IMG/VR virus record: IMGVR_UViG_3300023257_000552
Coordinates: 1-22,899 of that record
Direction: 5' to 3' (one strand)
DNA: 22,899 nucleotides
DNA from: a virus
Shown here: positions 1-6,060 of the stretch, one piece after another
Layout of the letters: every line of letters begins with the position of its first letter
Numbering within the stretch: position 1 is the stretch's first letter
The notes under the pieces: model-generated
Seen by the model: the letters and a program-made list of their open reading frames with translations, nothing else
Told to the model about the DNA's origin: nothing
Database searches by the model: none
Translations under genes and position numbers: made by a program

Positions 1-2
1 AT

Positions 3-317
3 GAGTACCACACTCTTGCGATGGCGCAACTTGGTATGCGTATAGCTATGCTGTCAAGTCAACCATTCAATGATAATACAGATAAACGCATCGTAGCGTT
101 GGCTAATACGCTGACGCGGATGTGGAAGAATTCAAAGACCGTGGGTAGTGAGAGTATGAACACTGCTATCGATAGGCTGAAGAGGTTCTTAGAAAAACGA
201 GAGCCTCTGCGAACAACTGAATCACGGGCAATACAGGACCGTACGGATCTGGGAACTGGTCCGGACTCACCAATAGGAATAGACGATGGCTTGGAGACCG
301 ATGAGTTTGAGCAATGA
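3..317 (+). CDS. Hypothetical protein, C-terminal part (gene begins before the window)
   Basis: The frame is open from the first bases of the window, so this is probably the tail of a gene that starts upstream. An ATG at 21 is possible, but no ribosome binding site lies in the 20 bases before it. The visible part is about 104 residues. It has a helical stretch (roughly LANTLTRMWKN to LKRFLEKREP) and then a disordered, acidic, Gly/Asp-rich end. I do not recognise the family. It overlaps the start of the next gene, which suggests translational coupling. Its position just upstream of the packaging genes fits a structural or packaging accessory role, but this is only inference. Confidence 0.6.
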   Translation, partial: EYHTLAMAQLGMRIAMLSSQPFNDNTDKRIVALANTLTRMWKNSKTVGSESMNTAIDRLKRFLEKREPLRTTESRAIQDRTDLGTGPDSPIGIDDGLETDEFEQ

Positions 318-822
318 TGGATTACAGCAGAGGACAGATGCGTGGATGACTACTAAAGTTGACGCACCTCTGATGTCTACTACGGACAACGAAAAATCCA
401 GCGTACAGGATAACGTAGGTAGTGTGGACGAGGTTCATTGGGGCGCTGAGATGGGGGCTCGTTTTGAAGGGAAAGATATTATAGCAGGTGTACATCAAGA
501 CCTCGACCCCACAGTGATCAACGTGTTTTTTAAGGGCCGTACCAAAGCTATGCGCTGCCTTAATGTACACGCAGACGAAGCAATTGCAGAAGAGATCTAC
601 AAGGTTCTCGAAAGTAGGTACTCTAGTAATGGTATGAAGATAGAGTATTACGGACCTCGTAATAAATCATTCGCTATCGACATCAGTCCAGATATGGCTA
701 AAAAAGTGTCCCCCTTCTGCATGTCATGCATTATAAAAGAGGGACCTTTTTCTGGCGGCACTGCCTATATGCAGGAGACCGTCAAACTTATCGATGAATC
801 TCTCCAAAACATGGATGTTTAA
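286..822 (+). CDS. Hypothetical phage protein, about 178 residues
   Basis: This is a complete frame of about 178 codons overlapping the end of the upstream gene. Two starts are reasonable: ATG 286, with AGGA seven bases upstream, and ATG 301, with GGAG four bases upstream. The N-terminus (about 60 residues) is polar and probably disordered. The rest looks like a compact alpha/beta domain with a VINVFFKGRTKAM strand, a helix around AIAEEIYKVLESRYSS, and a Cys-containing strand (SPFCMSCIIKEG). No family is recognised. Its TAA overlaps the stop of the convergent minus-strand gene at 819 in a shared TTAA, so the two transcripts end tail to tail with no spacer. Confidence 0.6.
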   Translation: MAWRPMSLSNDGLQQRTDAWMTTKVDAPLMSTTDNEKSSVQDNVGSVDEVHWGAEMGARFEGKDIIAGVHQDLDPTVINVFFKGRTKAMRCLNVHADEAIAEEIYKVLESRYSSNGMKIEYYGPRNKSFAIDISPDMAKKVSPFCMSCIIKEGPFSGGTAYMQETVKLIDESLQNMDV

Positions 823-1043
823 CGTAAGTACACTTCCACTACAAACGTAGTGATTCTACAGCGTGCGCCCGCGTTCTTTGTTGCCGCCTCAATGAGTGTT
901 TTTTTCTCCCTCGATAGAGGCTTCCTCAATCCTACTTTTATTTTCTTCTTCTCTACTTGCAATGTGTCTAGGTCAAACTCACTGGGAGATGTCCGACACC
1001 AGCTCCTCACTACATCTTCCATGTTGTCCATAGTTTCACCCAC
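819..1043 (-). CDS. Small basic hypothetical protein, 74 residues, coupled to the JAMM-like gene
   Basis: This small minus-strand gene starts with GTG at 1043 inside the last codons of the upstream JAMM-like gene, an 8-base overlap. A GAGAGG purine run lies just before the start. In-frame ATGs at 1031 and 1024 to 1022 are alternatives. The N-terminal half is acidic and the C-terminal half strongly basic (KKKIKVGLRKPLSREKKT). A beta-alpha-beta pattern ending in a hydrophobic strand (TTFVVEVYLR) can be read. I do not recognise it. Its length is close to that of ubiquitin-like proteins, but it lacks a terminal Gly-Gly, so no such claim is made. The tight coupling suggests it works with its neighbour. 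Confidence 0.5.
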   Translation of the reverse strand: MGETMDNMEDVVRSWCRTSPSEFDLDTLQVEKKKIKVGLRKPLSREKKTLIEAATKNAGARCRITTFVVEVYLR

Positions 1044-1983
1044 CTCTCATTACAGAGTCAAAGTCCCACATCAAGTCATATGTATCCAGGTCTTCAACGG
1101 CAAACGTCTTTTCTCTCATGAATTGTGCGACGGATGTCTGCGGTGGTACGATGAATATTTCTGCGGGTTGGTTAGGAAAGTCCGGTCCCAAGGTCACTAT
1201 TATCCCGTAAGGTTTGCCCGGTGCGAAGAACTGCACCCAACCTCTACCTAGGAATCTATACGATGCTTCGGGCCAGCGGTTTCTCAGACTGTCCCGCTGT
1301 TTCACACACCAACCCTCGTGGTCCATCCAGAATGGGGGTTTGTAAATACTGTTGTGTTTGGGGTTATCTCGAAGGATAGATGGACGCGGTGTCACATGTA
1401 GGCGGTTGTCTATGTGCAGGAATGTTGTGATATTCCATGTACTGTCATTGCCGCCACCGCGGATGTCCGTGTTTCTTCCCATGCTAATCCCCTCCAGTGG
1501 CCAGATCACCTGCATGGGTACAAAACTTATTCCAGTCTCACTTCGCCAACGTTGGAGGTTTTCACCCACTAAGTTGGCATTGATGTCTCCACCAGAGAGG
1601 AATCTGCCACCTGTAAACGGATGTGCGTGGAACTTAATGAAGTTACCCAGGCGTGGGTATTCATCTCGGAGGCGCGTTATCTCTTCTGTGATCAGGTCGG
1701 ATACTTCCTGACGCTTGCTTTGAATTATGCCAGTGTGCGCTCCTGTGTTTATTTGATGTGGTGGGTGGATGTACTTATGTACAACGATGGCCTCCACGTC
1801 GGATAGCTCCAGCTCTCGTAGGGGTGACACGTCTTTACGAAGTATGAGTCCACACACTGGCACTAACATAAACTCCAAGTTGTTATACAAGTTGGCGTAG
1901 GCGACTGCTGTTTTATACGCATCTTCCGTATAAATTATTTGCAGGTCTTCGTGGATGGGATAATTACTGTACGGCTGGTACAT
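1036..1983 (-). CDS. JAMM/MPN-like metallopeptidase with a C-terminal E2/RWD-like region
   Basis: A 315-residue protein preceded by AAGGAG six bases before ATG 1983. Residues 119-133 read HAHPFTGGRFLSGGD, close to the JAMM zinc motif HxH-x7-S-x2-D but with one extra residue (H119, H121, S130, D133). E37, in a hydrophobic strand before VCGLIL, is a candidate for the JAMM glutamate. JAMM enzymes cleave isopeptide or peptide bonds, often to remove ubiquitin-like proteins. Residues about 219-282 show a helix, then strands YRFLGRGWVQFF and YGIIVTLGPDFPNQPAEIFI. That pattern recalls the E2/RWD fold, where a strand leads to FP..PP. No cysteine follows, so an active E2 is unlikely. The protein ends VMRGG. 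It is transcribed against the structural genes. JAMM assignment is fairly good; the E2/RWD call is tentative. Confidence 0.65.
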   Translation of the reverse strand: MYQPYSNYPIHEDLQIIYTEDAYKTAVAYANLYNNLEFMLVPVCGLILRKDVSPLRELELSDVEAIVVHKYIHPPHQINTGAHTGIIQSKRQEVSDLITEEITRLRDEYPRLGNFIKFHAHPFTGGRFLSGGDINANLVGENLQRWRSETGISFVPMQVIWPLEGISMGRNTDIRGGGNDSTWNITTFLHIDNRLHVTPRPSILRDNPKHNSIYKPPFWMDHEGWCVKQRDSLRNRWPEASYRFLGRGWVQFFAPGKPYGIIVTLGPDFPNQPAEIFIVPPQTSVAQFMREKTFAVEDLDTYDLMWDFDSVMRGG

Positions 1984-2057
1984 ACCTTCTCCTTATGATA
2001 GTTTATTGATGACAATTATGGTTCACCCTCTTATACAGTTTTTGATGGAGAAGTTTC

Positions 2058-3854
2058 ATGCCTAACATAATGCGTTACCAAAACTACAAGGATGTAGTTA
2101 AGGCACATAAGTCTGCGGACAAAATGGCGGAGGAGATCAGTAAGTTTGAAATAGAGATGGACAACATAGACATGGGTCCTAATTGGGAGGTAGAAGATTC
2201 TAGAATTGACGTGGCACCATCTGCATTTGTGGAGTGGGGTGTGCAGGTATACTACGACAAGGAGTACAGACCATTCACGTTCTACGGCAGAGATTACCTA
2301 CGCGAAATATACGACTCTGATATTAGATTGATTCTTTGGAAATGCTCACGTCAAACAGAGAAGAGTACGTTCCTTGCCAATAGAGCCATCACATCTTGTT
2401 GTCTTCACAATGGGTTTCGTACTATCTATGTATCCCCTTCTAATGAACAGACTAAGACATTTTCTAGAGACAAGGTAGATGACATTATATACCAGTCACC
2501 CGAACTTCAACCATTTATGGGCGGTATGGGTGACCAGAGTCTATACCTTAAGAGGTGGCAAGGTACTGGTTCTGTGTATATGCTTTACTACGCATATCAT
2601 AATGCTAATCGTCTACGTGGTAAGTTTGCGGATGAGCTACAAATAGATGAGTACCAAGACATTAAACCGGACCTGGTACCTATTATCGAAGCCTGCTTAC
2701 ATCACTCTACTGTGCGTAGGCAGATTCGTTCAGGTACCCCACTCACATTAGATAACCAGATTGAAATAGATTTTCAGAGATCTAAACAATGTGAGTGGGT
2801 AGTTCCTTGCCTGCACTGTGGAACCTCAGAGAAATCAAAAGCGAACGCGCAACACTTACATCTAGGCCCACGGTGGCAACCACTAACAGAAGAGAATATT
2901 GGTCGCAACGGAGTAGTGTGCGGTAAATGTAAACGCGCTATCAACCCGTTCCTACCTCAATGCCACTGGCAACCCATGAACCCTAACGGCGGACCTTGGT
3001 GGGGATTCCATATTACTCAGCTGCAGACGCCCTGGATCATACTTGACCGAGATGCGTGGGGAGACTTTATACATGACTACGAAACTATGCGCCCTACACT
3101 GTTTCGTAATGAGCGTCTAGGTATCAGTGATGATTCTGCTACTAGACCTATCACACGTGATGCGCTATCTGTCCATTGTAATGGGGCAAGACTATCTGAC
3201 CTAGGTGCGTATAGAGATTGGTCTGCTAATAACCCAGTATGGATGGGTATAGATTGGTCTCCTGGTGAGACGGAAGCATCCTACGATGTAATCACAATGG
3301 CCACGCTGAAAGACAATAAGTTTGACGTGTTCTTTGCGAAGAGATGCACAGGTCAGTTGCGTGATCCCGCAAACCTCATACCCTACATCGTACGTTTAGT
3401 GAGAGAGTTCAACGTTACTTCTGTTGGTACTGATTACGGTATGGGTCAGGATAGAAATAGAACGTTGGTAAGACGACTAGGAAGACAAAAAGTAAACATC
3501 TACCAATATGCAGAGCCTAAGTACGTCATTAAGTATAATCGCGATTTAGGTAGATTCATGTGCAGTAAGCCTGAGATTTACGATTCGCTTTTCTTAGCTC
3601 TCAGAGAAGGGTACTTCCGCTTCCCCGAATGGAGTGAGTTTGTGGACCCGTGTGGGACAGACATACTCAACATATTCGCAGAGCATATTGAGAGTACATC
3701 CCATCTCTATAGGTACTCGCACAATGGTCCAGATGATACTTGGAACGCATTAGTGTACTGCTACCTCACATCGTTTATATCAGGTAACCCCTCACCACAA
3801 GTTCTCTTCCCTGAAGGTATACCTAACTTCCAACCAGCAGGAATGGGCCTATAG
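2058..3854 (+). CDS. terL: Terminase large subunit
   Basis: This is the ATP-driven motor and nuclease that packages phage DNA into proheads; at 598 residues it has the usual length. The ATPase half has a Walker A-like SRQTEKST (97-104), with Glu at the usual second Gly position, a Walker B LQIDE (194-198), and a coupling motif SGTP (225-228). A four-cysteine zinc-ribbon-like insert follows (C251, C254, C288, C291), as in GpA-type terminases. The RNase H-like nuclease half shows acidic residues at the expected places: D399 in WMGIDWSPGE, D459 in GTDYG and D559/D560 in GPDDTWNAL. A GGAGAAG ribosome binding site precedes ATG 2058. No small subunit is recognisable next to it. It is flanked on both sides by minus-strand genes. 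Confidence 0.93.
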   Translation: MPNIMRYQNYKDVVKAHKSADKMAEEISKFEIEMDNIDMGPNWEVEDSRIDVAPSAFVEWGVQVYYDKEYRPFTFYGRDYLREIYDSDIRLILWKCSRQTEKSTFLANRAITSCCLHNGFRTIYVSPSNEQTKTFSRDKVDDIIYQSPELQPFMGGMGDQSLYLKRWQGTGSVYMLYYAYHNANRLRGKFADELQIDEYQDIKPDLVPIIEACLHHSTVRRQIRSGTPLTLDNQIEIDFQRSKQCEWVVPCLHCGTSEKSKANAQHLHLGPRWQPLTEENIGRNGVVCGKCKRAINPFLPQCHWQPMNPNGGPWWGFHITQLQTPWIILDRDAWGDFIHDYETMRPTLFRNERLGISDDSATRPITRDALSVHCNGARLSDLGAYRDWSANNPVWMGIDWSPGETEASYDVITMATLKDNKFDVFFAKRCTGQLRDPANLIPYIVRLVREFNVTSVGTDYGMGQDRNRTLVRRLGRQKVNIYQYAEPKYVIKYNRDLGRFMCSKPEIYDSLFLALREGYFRFPEWSEFVDPCGTDILNIFAEHIESTSHLYRYSHNGPDDTWNALVYCYLTSFISGNPSPQVLFPEGIPNFQPAGMGL

Positions 3855-3858
3855 CTAA

Positions 3859-3892
3859 GAAACAACGTATAGTGGCAGTTACACGTTGTTTC
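3859..3892 (+). terminator. Hairpin after terL, candidate terminator
   Basis: Five bases after the terL stop there is a perfect 10-bp stem, GAAACAACGT (3859-3868) pairing with ACGTTGTTTC (3883-3892), around a 14-base loop. Only a short T run (within GTTTC) follows on the plus strand, so termination may be partial or factor-assisted. Its place between convergent genes supports the call. Confidence 0.5.
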
Positions 3893-3966
3893 GGTTTACA
3901 TGAATGACGAACTAGCTGATGGCCTTGAGTTCACGTGCTATACGGCACATGTTCTTTAAGGCACTA

Positions 3967-4017
3967 AGAACAAAGGTTAATCCGTTTGACGGGAGTTGGA
4001 CAGACTAACCTTGTTCT
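3967..4017 (-). terminator. Hairpin after the minus-strand membrane-protein gene
   Basis: AGAACAAAGGTTA (3967-3979) pairs with TAACCTTGTTCT (4006-4017), with one bulged base and a 26-base loop. It starts eight bases beyond the stop at 4025 of the minus-strand gene and, read on the minus strand, ends in a T-rich TTTGTTCTT. The 170-base gap between the convergent genes thus holds two hairpins and no gene I can support. Confidence 0.5.
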
Positions 4018-4024
4018 GTGAACC

Positions 4025-4609
4025 TTATTCTGCGTAGGCAGAGATGAGGTTCACTTTGTTTTCATTGGCCCATTTGCTTGCGAGCTGGAACTGTCCTGCG
4101 AGCGCCTCGGGTGTGCGCTTCACAAGAATTCCGTTTACTCCAAAGACGGCTGCTCCCGTCTCGACCAACACGATGGCGGAGGCGAGGCTAAACGCCCCTA
4201 TAGCGCCCCACTTTAAGATAGACTTCCAGGTCGGATCTTTCTCAGTCATCTCCTCGATGACCTCCTCCATTTTCTTTACACGTGCGTCGAATGACGACAC
4301 GGATGCGGTGATGGCATCAAGACTTTTCTTGAGTTCGGGGAGAACCTTGATTCCATCGACTATGTCTTTCATTTGTTCTGGGGTCATGTTTTCCATGTTA
4401 TTCTCCTTACTGGGTTTATGGTCAGACACTTTACTGTTATCTTCTACTGTACTCTTATCCCCGATAATCGGGGTGTTTTTCGTGTTTTCTACTGTTTCCT
4501 GAGGTATGTATTGCGTTAGTAGCAGAGCTAACGCGTCTCTTTGTTCGGGGTACACGTACCCCTTCGCCACAAGTAGTGCGGACATGTCGAGTACCGACTT
4601 GCTGCTCAT
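4025..4609 (-). CDS. Membrane-anchored coiled-coil protein, possibly the 3' part of a frame-split gene
   Basis: From ATG 4609 this encodes 194 residues. The N-terminal part is soluble, followed by a polar linker. A coiled-coil-like helix (LPELKKSLDAITASV to VEEVIEEMTEK-like spacing) comes next, then one clear membrane span (ILKWGAIGAFSLASAIVLVE) and a short tail. The layout resembles some holins or membrane accessory proteins, but I cannot name the family. The start at 4609 has only a weak binding site. A much better one, AAGGAG six bases before ATG 4396, would give a 123-residue form beginning MENMTPEQMKD. The frame also stays open upstream to about 4702 with protein-like sequence (LRDAAKRGEIAG), in a different frame from the small gene at 4665-4784, so one longer gene may be split here. 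Confidence 0.6.
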   Translation of the reverse strand: MSSKSVLDMSALLVAKGYVYPEQRDALALLLTQYIPQETVENTKNTPIIGDKSTVEDNSKVSDHKPSKENNMENMTPEQMKDIVDGIKVLPELKKSLDAITASVSSFDARVKKMEEVIEEMTEKDPTWKSILKWGAIGAFSLASAIVLVETGAAVFGVNGILVKRTPEALAGQFQLASKWANENKVNLISAYAE

Positions 4610-4663
4610 GTCAATTATCCATCGCTTCCTGTCTTCCTGCGACGTACCTGCGATCTCTCCTCG

Positions 4664-4700
4664 CTTAGCAGCATCTCTTAGAGATGCTGCTAAGTTTTTT
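4664..4700 (+). terminator. Perfect 15-bp palindrome with T6 tract, intrinsic terminator on the plus strand
   Basis: CTTAGCAGCATCTCT (4664-4678) pairs perfectly with AGAGATGCTGCTAAG (4680-4694) around a single central base; in RNA the loop would open to 3-5 bases. TTTTTT (4695-4700) follows directly, the classic form of a Rho-independent terminator on the plus strand. No plus-strand gene lies between terL and this point. It would stop read-through from terL running antisense into the minus-strand genes. On the minus strand it follows A6 and overlaps coding sequence. Confidence 0.7.
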
Positions 4701-4784
4701 CTTCAAATCCACAGGGGCCTTGTCGTGGTTAAGGATTGCGGATTCGGCGATTTTGCGTGCGAGTTTTGATAGTTGCATACTCAT
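4665..4784 (-). CDS. Short 39-residue gene, probably the 5' part of the frame-split gene
   Basis: AGGAGG five bases before ATG 4784 is among the strongest binding sites in the window. The frame reads MSMQLSKLARKIAESAILN, continues to a run of three lysines, and ends KRCC after 39 codons. Just after AAG, a run of six A (4695-4700 on the plus strand) abuts a perfect palindrome. Removing one A, or shifting +1 there, joins this frame to the open frame that runs into the 4025-4609 gene. The combined product would be about 244 residues. Explanations are a sequencing error in the homopolymer, a real inactivating indel, recoding, or a true short leader peptide. Confidence 0.5.
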   Translation of the reverse strand: MSMQLSKLARKIAESAILNHDKAPVDLKKKLSSISKRCC

Positions 4785-4807
4785 AATATCCTCCTATGAG
4801 CGTTTGT

Positions 4808-4833
4808 GTTATCTACTACATTATATTCTTATG
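4808..4833 (-). promoter_or_regulatory. Repeated leader/promoter-like element, copy A
   Basis: Read on the minus strand the element is ATAAGAATA, four bases, then GTAGTAGATAAC. The same two blocks occur at 5242-5265, also about 20 bases before a minus-strand start codon. A TATAAT hexamer is included here, but no good -35 box is seen 17 bases upstream. A phage-specific promoter or shared 5' leader for the gene starting at 4784 is the simplest reading. Confidence 0.4.
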
Positions 4834-4870
4834 CCATATATAGGCACTACGGTAGGACATAGCGGGCTAA

Positions 4871-4901
4871 GAAAACAAGGACACCGAAGATCCTTGTTTT
4901 C
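4871..4901 (-). terminator. Terminator hairpin after the 98-residue minus-strand gene
   Basis: GAAAACAAGGA (4871-4881) pairs perfectly with TCCTTGTTTTC (4891-4901) around a 9-base loop. It lies 24 bases past the stop at 4925 of the minus-strand gene, and on that strand the stem ends in TTTTCTTAG. The A/T-rich ends would give a T run in either direction, so it may act on both strands. Confidence 0.65.
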
Positions 4902-4924
4902 TGTTACCTGCGAGAGAGTTACTG

Positions 4925-5221
4925 CTACCAGTATTCCTCTTCCTTCTCAGGTAACTGACCTGTTTCCATGTACGCCTGACACTCTTCAAGCGTAGCACCT
5001 ATCAGTTCTTTGCCCTCTCCAGGGATAAACCAGCGTTTATCTCCGCCCTTTGGCCATTTTACTCTGACGATGTTTGTACTGCAGTACCTCGTAGGTTTTC
5101 CTACCCACACGTACCTACCTCCTCTTACATGTCGCATCCAGAGGGTACGGGATGCTCTGGATATTAGTGAGGCGATCGAGAAGAAACCAATGGCGGCGAA
5201 TATCAAAGTTATTACGTACAT
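4925..5221 (-). CDS. Small membrane-anchored hypothetical protein, 98 residues
   Basis: ATG 5221 is preceded by CGGAG six bases upstream. An N-terminal hydrophobic segment (residues about 2-20, VITLIFAAIGFFSIASLI) is followed by a basic stretch, so this is likely a single-span protein with a cytoplasmic C-terminus, or an uncleaved signal anchor. The soluble part has many aromatic and basic residues (RYVWVGKPTRYCSTN, VKWPKGGDKRWFIPGEGKE) and an acidic end (EKEEEYW). I do not recognise the family. Its own leader element lies upstream and a strong hairpin downstream, so it seems to be a single-gene transcription unit. A lysis or superinfection role is possible but unsupported. Confidence 0.6.
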   Translation of the reverse strand: MYVITLIFAAIGFFSIASLISRASRTLWMRHVRGGRYVWVGKPTRYCSTNIVRVKWPKGGDKRWFIPGEGKELIGATLEECQAYMETGQLPEKEEEYW

Positions 5222-5241
5222 ATTCTACTCCGTACGTTAGG

Positions 5242-5265
5242 GTTATCTACTACTGTATTCTTATA
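5242..5265 (-). promoter_or_regulatory. Repeated leader/promoter-like element, copy B
   Basis: On the minus strand this reads ATAAGAATA, two bases, then GTAGTAGATAAC, matching copy A at 4808-4833 apart from a 2-base difference in the spacer. It sits 20 bases before the start of the 98-residue gene and 4 bases after the stop of the regulator-like gene. That gives the small gene its own likely start of transcription. Confidence 0.4.
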
Positions 5266-5269
5266 CCCG

Positions 5270-6031
5270 TTATCCTCTTCTTTTCAGCCCGGATTGTATG
5301 AGTACAGATTCTAATGTAGAAGGTACTGCAGACATACCTCTACGCTGTGATACATCTTCTAGGATGTCTTCTATCGATGGCACGTTTCGAGATAATCTGT
5401 TGTGGTAATCACGTGCAGGGTCTAGCTCCATACACACTATCCATATATTACGTACGTGCGTACGTGCGGATTCTGTCTGCATGTACAAGGATCTCAGATG
5501 AGTGTTGTTTTCCGTGGCAGGGTCTTCAGCTAAGTAGGTGCATATACGATTTGCTAATCGGTAGAGCATCTCCCAAGGACGATCATTGTTTGTCACAGAT
5601 GTGAGTGCGGTAACGTGTCCTTCACGTAAACGCAGGAACAATGAAACCCAATCCTCTATCTCGTTGCGTGCATATTCTGTCTGTATCAGAGCTGCAATTA
5701 CTTTCTCATATAGCAGCGCTAACTGTGCACCATCCACAACTAAAGGAGGATTTCCTATACCTAGCAGTTGTGTTACTGTTTCTACCTGTGTGCGTAATTC
5801 GTGCAGTTCTGCTATAATCTGCATCAGAGATTCTTGTGACAGCGTAGGTAAGCGATCACTATCGCGCATCTCCATTAAACGCACTACATCATTATGGTCA
5901 TACATTACTTCGGTACCTTGAATCTTGCGTCTCAGATGGCCAGCGTTTTCGTATTGCTGTAACGCATCCGCATCAATCCCAAGTAGTTGAACAGCTTGCG
6001 TTCGGGTAAGCAGGGTGGTATGCTGATTCAA
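5270..6031 (-). CDS. Putative DNA-binding protein with an N-terminal MerR/excisionase-like wHTH
   Basis: Residues about 8-55 fit a winged helix-turn-helix of the MerR/excisionase kind. TRTQAVQLLGIDADALQQYE gives the two helices, AGHLRRK the turn into the wing, and MYDHNDVVRLME the closing helix. The remaining 200 residues are helical and unassigned; no effector-binding domain is recognised. The start is TTG 6031, chosen because AAGGAG lies six bases upstream and the HTH begins right after it. It is divergent from the plus-strand gene at 6061 with only 29 bases between start codons, so the two 5' regions must overlap. A role in controlling the early/accessory versus structural genes is an inference from this arrangement. 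Confidence 0.65.
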   Translation of the reverse strand: MNQHTTLLTRTQAVQLLGIDADALQQYENAGHLRRKIQGTEVMYDHNDVVRLMEMRDSDRLPTLSQESLMQIIAELHELRTQVETVTQLLGIGNPPLVVDGAQLALLYEKVIAALIQTEYARNEIEDWVSLFLRLREGHVTALTSVTNNDRPWEMLYRLANRICTYLAEDPATENNTHLRSLYMQTESARTHVRNIWIVCMELDPARDYHNRLSRNVPSIEDILEDVSQRRGMSAVPSTLESVLIQSGLKRRG

Positions 6032-6060
6032 AATTGACTCCTTTTGAGTGAGGGAACATT

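Noticed and set aside
850-1251. Plus-strand frame of 133 codons
   Set aside because: It lies antisense to the two coupled minus-strand genes, has no binding site, and its product is low-quality (Phe/Ser/Thr runs with no domain).
2006-2036. TTGATG and TTATAC hexamers before terL, possible promoter
   Set aside because: Spacing is 19 bases and both boxes are poor; the short divergent gap makes such matches likely by chance.
4044-4502. Plus-strand frame of 152 codons
   Set aside because: It is antisense to the membrane-protein gene, whose frame has a clear coiled coil and membrane span and a good internal binding site.
4694-4700. A AAA AAC heptamer next to a hairpin, as a classic -1 frameshift site
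   Set aside because: In the reading frame of the short gene the codons are AAA AAA C, so the heptamer is out of phase for -1 slippage; the join needed is +1 (or -2). It is reported only as an unexplained frame change.
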